Positions 58,208-64,000 of a DNA stretch of 64,000 nucleotides are shown in pieces. The stretch covers positions 286,211,530 through 286,275,529 of the forward strand of contig OY992536.1 of NCBI GenBank assembly GCA_963921195.1, in the 5' to 3' direction. The notes below the pieces were generated by a model, which had not been told where the DNA came from, searched no databases, and was given only the letters and a program-made list of their open reading frames with translations. This DNA is from Pegoplata infirma (lineage: Eukaryota; Arthropoda; Insecta; Diptera; Anthomyiidae). The translations under genes and the position numbers were made by a program. Numbering within the stretch: the first letter of the stretch is position 1; every line of letters starts with the position of its first letter.

Positions 58208-58330
58208 GAAACAACACTCAGGCAATGCTGCCTATCAATTACTACTGTAACCGTGATGTTTCTTTAGGAAAGGGGATAGAAGAGAGATGAAAGATTTGAA
58301 AGATAGAAGGGCTTCAGTATGGCAACACTG
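58172..58330 (-). mobile_element. possible short retroposon 3' fragment
   Basis: A run of about 30 T followed by AAAAAAGAAACAACACTCAG and GCAATGCTGCC. In minus sense this is a short sequence with a poly(A) tail. No TSD defined. Confidence 0.4.
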
Positions 58331-58477
58331 TAATTGCGCGTGTTGATAATTTTGAGTACAGTTGTTGCATCGCCATCTGTTATTGATCTGGCGAATTATT
58401 TTTGAAGCTGTGTTTAATAGCCATTATTTTATTATTTTACTTCGTTGACGTTTTTTAGTGCTATTTATCAACGAAGG

Positions 58478-58505
58478 ATTAATTAATTAATTAATTAATT
58501 AATTA
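58478..58505. repeat. (AATT)n / (TTAA)n microsatellite
   Basis: TTAATTAATTAATTAATTAA tract directly left of the inner element at 58510. Confidence 0.9.
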
Positions 58506-58509
58506 TGTA

Positions 58510-59896
58510 CACTGAAAAAAATAACCTTCCTGATATTAATGAAACGGATTCGTTATTTCGTTTTCATTACTTAAATGAAGGAATTCATAAGCTGATTGAA
58601 ATTTCATGCATGTTATGAACAAATTTTATGAAACTTGTTTCATTCGATTTCATAATTTCATTAAAAAATATCATAAGATTTTTTAGAACTAAATACAACT
58701 CTGCGTTGCGAATAAGAGAAAGAAAACAGAACAAAAACATACGACGTTTTATTACGCCATGCGTGTTTAGTCTAATTGTAATTTTTACATGTGTGTTAAC
58801 TTTTTTCTAATAAAATAAAATAATTTTATATTCTTTTGCTTTGTTATTGAAACTTGTGTGTGTGATATGCTGGTTATATCTAATTGAAATTACAAGTGAA
58901 AAGTTCCGTATAAGTGTTTCTTTTGACTGTTTCTTATAAAATATAATAAATTTTGCAACAGAAAAATAGTTTTTTAAGTCATTAAAATTTTGTGATGAAA
59001 TGTAGGGTAATTTGTGTTGTTCCATTGCTACGTTGTATCTACGTTTTGGCAGCACGTGTTTTTAAAGTCATCGCGTTTTTGTCTTTTATAGTTTACCTTA
59101 AATGGCAATTCAGAGCAATTTAAGTTTGGAGTAAAATTTTGTTGTGTGTAAAAACTAGTTGAAAACCATAAAAAGTGTGCAATTAAGGGTCATGTCACAG
59201 ACTCAATTCCGTTCGGAAGTGGAATAAGTGGTTCACTCGTAAAACGCAAAGCAAATACTTTTTTCGGAATGAAACCACTTTTAGCAATTCAATTCCACTT
59301 TGATTTTTAAAAGCGATTTCATTCCGAAAAAAAAATTGTTTTGCGTTTTACGAGTAACAACTTTTTTTCAAATCCGATCAGAATTGAGTCTGTGACATGC
59401 CCCTAAATAAAATTTCAGTGACGGTTACAGCGATGGTTACATGTGACTTACCAAAATAGTTATTAATGCAAATTTTCACTTATGGAGTATGATACGTGCT
59501 GTTTTTAGGTAACTTGTTCCTAACTTGATTAGGGGCTTTCTATGGAAATTTTGATAACTTTAACCAAAATGAATTTATCGTAATTCCCATATCAAAACCT
59601 TAATAAAGTTAGCAACTAGTTACTTGTAAAAAGCAATTATCATACGCTCATTACCAACTACTATTCCACATTTAATCAATGGATATTTTCATACATTTTA
59701 TGAAAAACTTCATAAAACGTTTCAAACAAGTTCTACGAATATTTTCATTATTTATATGCAAGTTTTCATTGAAAGGAACTTTAATGACACCAGTTTCATT
59801 AATCAAATGATACCTGTCTTCGGTTGAAAACGTGAGTTATTTTTCATTAAGGTTAAGTCAATTTCCATTAATTTCACGAAGCTATTTTTTTCAGTG
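58510..59896. mobile_element. inner CACTGAAAAAAATA element, TA-flanked
   Basis: CACTGAAAAAAATAACCTTC start, reversed at the right (TTTTTTTCAGTG). TA at 58508-58509 and 59897-59898. TTTCATTAAT words at both ends as in the middle element. Contains the 217-bp MITE. Confidence 0.82.
59187..59403. mobile_element. 217-bp PIF/Harbinger-like MITE, TAA TSD
   Basis: Left GGGTCATGTCACAGACTCAA, right reversed GGGGCATGTCACAGACTCAA. TAA at 59184-59186 and 59404-59406. The arms extend inward (CATTCCGAAAAAA / TTTTTTCGGAATG, CGTAAAACGCAAA / TTTGCGTTTTACG), so almost the whole element can fold. Confidence 0.9.
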
Positions 59897-60583
59897 TATC
59901 ACAAATTAAGGATGGAGTAAAATTTTGTGCGAGAAACTAAGTGAAAACATTTTTTATTATTTTTAATTCTATAAAAAGATCTTTACAATTTCATACATAT
60001 ATTTTATTTTAAAAATAAAAGAAATATTTATTCAACAAAAGTATTTCATTTCAAAAATAAAAAGTAAGATTTATTCAATGAAAGTATTTCATATGAACTA
60101 AATACTTTTTTCATTAAAGTAATGAAACATTTTCATAAAATACAATTTATATTTTGTATGAACAATTTTCATTAATTTAATGAAACTTGTTCTTGCAATT
60201 ACATTTTATGATACCTATTTCATTAATTTAATGAAACCCTACATAGGTTCCTTTTTAACGTCATTTTTCATAACATTAAGGTAGATTTTCATTATTGTCA
60301 TGTACAAATTTCAATCAGTGATAAAGTCCAAATACTCCGTAAGTTTAAGGAAATTTTTGCTCATTTTACAAAAATATTTTTCCTCTGGATGAAAACAATT
60401 TAACTTATATTAAGTTAAATTTTAATAACTTTTAAGATATATTGAAGTAAATGCATTACTATTTTTTTTTGAAAAAATAAATACTTGGAATAAGAAATAA
60501 TTTCTGTGGAGTCCTCGCAAACCAGACTTTTCTTAAAATAAGGACAACATGCTTAAAAATAAGTATTTTTTTTTTTCAGTGTA

Positions 60584-61879
60584 GTTTAAATTTGGGCTTA
60601 ATTTATAAGAGCGACATAAAGTGCATATGTGAACGGTAAATATGTTAAATATACAAATCCTTTCTCTAATAAAATAATAATCTCAAGCTGATTATAATCT
60701 GCTAGTTTAAAAAACCTAAAAGTTTATTACAAAAAAAAAAAAAACATATTAATGAATCTTTCCCAGGCTTGTTGAAAGTTATTATTTCTTAAATTTTAAA
60801 ATGTTTTATGGTAATAAAAACTAATTAAATTAAAAAAAAAAAACAATTACTTTTGTTGCTCTCCCAAATTGTGTGACCATTTTTTGCTTGGTGTCTTCAA
60901 ATTAAACATTTGTCAAGATCTTTCTGTAAAAATCTTTGTCATAAAAATGAAATTCATAGTTTTGCGTTGCTCTTTTTCATGTTTGTCCCATAATTATTTT
61001 AAATCCGGGTAAAAGTGAGTTGGCTTTAAAACTTAAAATAAAAACCAAACGGTCGTAAAAATTTTAACAAGAAACATTTGGTGTTAATTTGTAGCACCAC
61101 TAACAAATCTAAGGCAACCACATACGTCGACGACCATAACCAAATTAAACAAAAAAAAAACACATATAAAAGTAATAAAAATGTTTTTTTAACAAAAAAA
61201 TATTCTACCGTTTTTAAAACATAAATACTAATTTCAAATGCTCATAAAATTATATATGATTATGAATTTGTGTTGTGTTTTTTGTCTAAATTCATGTTAT
61301 ATCCCCTGTTGAGTTGCCACTTATTTTATGATCATTTTTGATTAACTCCAAAAACATTTGTTTTCGTCGTAATTACAGACATTTGGCAAAAATGTGTCAT
61401 GGTTTTTTTTCGACATTTTGCAAATCTTGTTTCAACTTTCTTAACGTTTTTGTGGGAATTTCTGTTTTTTAATGAAATTACGAGCATCTTAAACTTTTTT
61501 TTGCATAATTTCTTTGTGTTTAAATTGTTTTTTTTTTTTTTTTTAAATGATTTGTGTGTGATATTTTTTTGTGGATTTTAGTTTAACGCAAAGTCAGCTT
61601 ATGTGTTTTAATATATATGGTTTTTATACCCTAAACAATTTTATTGTAGACGGTACAACATTTAAGTTTTTCCTAATGTTTGCCAGTCGATTTGTTAAAG
61701 ATCTAAATTTTCCCAATAAGCCAAATTGCTGGAATTCAAGTGTAATTCAAGCGTAATTCCAGTCATATTTTCAATTTTCAAGCCTGGAATTATACTTGAA
61801 AAACACTGTAATTCAATAGCATATACCAGTGAAACGGATACTTGAATTCATTTGAATTTGAATTTCTTAAATGTTTGAA
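60584..61879. other. unique-looking AT-rich sequence
   Basis: No gene. 61730-61850 contains short CTGGAATTC/AATTCCAG inverted words. Confidence 0.45.
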
Positions 61880-62283
61880 AAAAAAAAAATTGAGTAAATT
61901 TTTAATTGACACAATTAAAAATTTACTCAAAATTTATCTATTTTTTTTTTTAAGATTAAAAAAGGTTTAAATTTTTTTACAAAAAAAAAAAAAAAAACTA
62001 GTTTTTTGAAACTTTACCAAACATATTTATGTTTAAAAAACATAGGAAAATTTTATAAAGACGATTACAAACTTTCATATACATACACAAAAAACTATAA
62101 ACTAAACGAGAATCAAAAAACTATGAGAGTTTAAAAAAATAAAAAAAATTAAATTTTTATTAAATTATTTACTTAAATTGTTTTTAAAATTTTTAAGTAA
62201 ATTTTTAATTGCGTCAATTAAAAAATTACTTAATTTTTGTTTTTAAATTTAAACAAGTGATTACTCCATATTTTTTTCTGTGT
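61880..62283. repeat. dispersed AT-rich repeat (pair of 26290-26757)
   Basis: Same order of GAGTAAATTTTTAATTGACA, ATAAACTAAACGAGAATCAA, TGCGTCAATTAAAAAATTAC and CATATTTTTTTCTGTGTGAC as the copy inside the 26-kb hAT element. Confidence 0.72.
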
Positions 62284-62949
62284 GACGCGATAGACAAATT
62301 TGAGCTCCGTATTTGGAATCAGTGCAACAAACACTATCCAAGTCACTAACCAGAATCCTATAAGCATTTTCTTGTTGAGCTGTGTAATTTAATACAAATT
62401 TAATAATTTTTTCTTTATTCTCTTCGTGTTTTGAATTCTTATTTAGTTTATAGTTTTTTGTATATGGGGCATTCCAAGCCAAATCACTCACTTTTAGACC
62501 CGACCGCTTTCGATTTATTTTATTTTTGGATATGTTTAAGTACTTATTTAATGCAACTTGGGCACCAATTTTCAGCCTTTTATTCCAAGATGGTGTTGAG
62601 TAATCAATTTTTCAAAATGGCGATTTTCTCAAAAAAATTAAAAAATTTACATTTTTAATTAATTTTGACCATTAAAAAATATAGATTTTTTAAAAAAAGT
62701 TGGACAACGTTGTGTTGGAATTTAAATGTAGTTTTAGAAAAAATATTAAAAAAATTATTCGAAGTAATTATCACTTATTTTTTAACGTTTAAAAATTAAA
62801 ACCGACTTTTTGAAAAAGTCCGAAACCTTCTAATTTTTTGTAAAAAACTATAAAAATTCTACTCCAAATTACGCAACTTTTAAGCCATTACTCGAGATGT
62901 GATCGCAATTTGTTCTATTTTTTTTTTAATTTTTAAAATTGTACCTTTT
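62284..62949. other. AT-rich sequence, no gene recognised
   Basis: GGGGCATTCCAAGCCAAATC near 62465 looks like a transposon terminus type seen in insects, but no partner end is found. Short frames on both strands are not recognised. Confidence 0.4.
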
Positions 62950-64000
62950 ATTTTTCGACTCTGATTTATTTTATATGGTGCTCCAAAAAAAATAAATTGG
63001 TAGATATTGACCCTAACTTACCCCAGATATATTAATTTCAAGGTAAAAATACGCCTCACAAAAATTAAGAACGATTGGACATGGGTAAGGCGTTCCGCAT
63101 GGGACTTGAAATTTAGAAAACGGATTACAAGGAAAAATATGAATTTTTTTCTGTTTTCGCAATTTTTTTTGGTATTTTAAGTTTTAATTCCAATGATTAC
63201 AGAATTATGACGTGGAGTAAAATGCCTTTCTAATAAGGTACTAAAAACTAAAATCGGTTGAAAATCAGCCAAGTTATTACAACTTCCCCAAGCATCTTGC
63301 GTGTGTCATACCACTTGATTAAAGAATACGAGTCCCTTTTTTTAAATTTATTGAAATTTTCTACTGTAATAACATTTTTTCATTATTCATGTTTCAGTGT
63401 AATATTTTTTTTGGGTTTTCCAAATTTTAAAACAAAAAAAAAAATTAAAATAGAGATTTCAAAAGGGTGTTGAAAATGTGGGCATTTTTAGCATTAATTT
63501 AAAACATGTTAGCAAAACACAATGTGAAAAATACTTGTCATCGAATTACATTTGAACTTGAAGAATACAAAAATGTTATTACAGTAGAAAATTTCTATGA
63601 ATTTCAAAAATTGGATTGTATTGCTTAATCAAGTGGTCTGCCATACGTTAGATGCCTGGGGAAGTTGTAATAACTTGGCTGATTTTCAACCGATTTTAGT
63701 TTTTGGTACCTTATTAGAGAGGCATTTTACTCCGTATTATAATTCTGTAACTATTTGAATTTAAACTTAACTTAAAATACCAAAAAAATAGAAAAAACAG
63801 AAAAAAATTCATATTTTTCCTTGTAATCCGTTTTCTAAACTTCAAGGCCCATGCGGAACGCCTTACCCATGTCCGATCGTTCTTAATTTTTGTGAGGCGT
63901 AATTTTACCTCGAAATTAATATATCTAGGGTATGTTAGGGTCAGTATCTACCAATTTATTTTTTTTTGGAGCACCATATAAAATAAAGCAGAGTCAAAAA
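62950..64000. repeat. large palindrome, right arm cut by window end
   Basis: Left arm 62950-63385 is mirrored at 63560-64000: TTATTTTATATGGTGCTCCA, GGTAAGGCGTTCCGCATGGG, CAACTTCCCCA and TTTTCTACTGTAATAACATT are all present reversed. The loop is about 175 bases. No ORF of note, so fold-back element or inverted duplication. Confidence 0.9.

Larger units (their letters stand above)
57668..60320. mobile_element. middle nested CACTGA element (TTCATTAATGA-rich)
   Basis: Left CACTGATAGAAAAACGATTC after TA, right TTTCAATCAGTG. Both ends are rich in TTTCATTAATTTAATGAAAC-like words. Contains 58510-59896 and a retro-like T-tailed piece. Confidence 0.65.
57290..60581. mobile_element. outer CACTGAAAAAA element holding nested insertions
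   Basis: Left CACTGAAAAAAATGACTATA, right in reverse complement CACTGAAAAAAAAAAATACT. TTTACTTCAA.TAT.TCTTA words occur near both ends. TA right (60582-60583), CA left. Its body is interrupted by 57668-60320. Confidence 0.72.

Noticed and set aside
1..64000. Endogenous viral or LTR retrovirus-like sequence
   Set aside because: No integrase, protease, envelope or LTR pair recognised; RT and RNase H pieces are of non-LTR type.

Overview
The window looks like AT-rich, repeat-dominated nuclear DNA from a fly, most likely a calyptrate dipteran. The evidence is the dense set of mini-me-type interspersed repeats (CATTCCGTTTGTAAC followed by TATATATATTC and GTCCGTCCGTCTG), several dipteran-type non-LTR retrotransposon fragments, many short DNA transposons with recognisable TIRs and target-site duplications, and a 47-bp satellite. 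I see no host protein-coding gene, rRNA gene or canonical tRNA gene that I can defend. Almost all short ORFs are chance open frames in AT-rich DNA. The species assignment is inference.

Layout. 0-6 kb: A-rich DNA, a hAT-like relic, a 1.3-kb TA-flanked MITE carrying two fragments resembling histone H1, and a 16-bp minisatellite grown inside a mini-me element. 6-13 kb: a graveyard of non-LTR retrotransposon pieces (RNase H, RT linker, a DUF4780-like ORF1, RT), all broken by stops or frameshifts. 13-24 kb: MITEs (CACTCAAAA family, a hAT element with ATCGTCA subterminal repeats, a PIF/Harbinger-like MITE), mini-me copies and a tandem array of GCCATATTGG/CCGCCATTTTG motifs. 24-51 kb: a 47-bp satellite built on TATCGATA, broken into blocks by a truncated non-LTR element, hAT, TA-MITE, piggyBac-like, PIF/Harbinger-like and mariner-like insertions, a 2.8-kb composite palindrome and a 44-bp retro-insertion. 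The satellite changes orientation several times. 51-64 kb: another RNase H pseudogene, mini-me copies, intron-like or intergenic sequence, a textbook hAT MITE with an 8-bp TSD, a four-level nest of DNA elements at 57.3-60.6 kb, and a large palindrome running off the right edge.

The parts do not form a pathway. They record successive insertions, and the satellite acts as a good clock because clean insertions into it can be read base by base. The observations most worth following are the H1-like fragments captured in a MITE, the TATCGATA satellite (potential DREF/BEAF-32 sites), the Pho/YY1-like motif array, the 2.8-kb palindrome, and the birth of tandem arrays at the same place in two mini-me elements.
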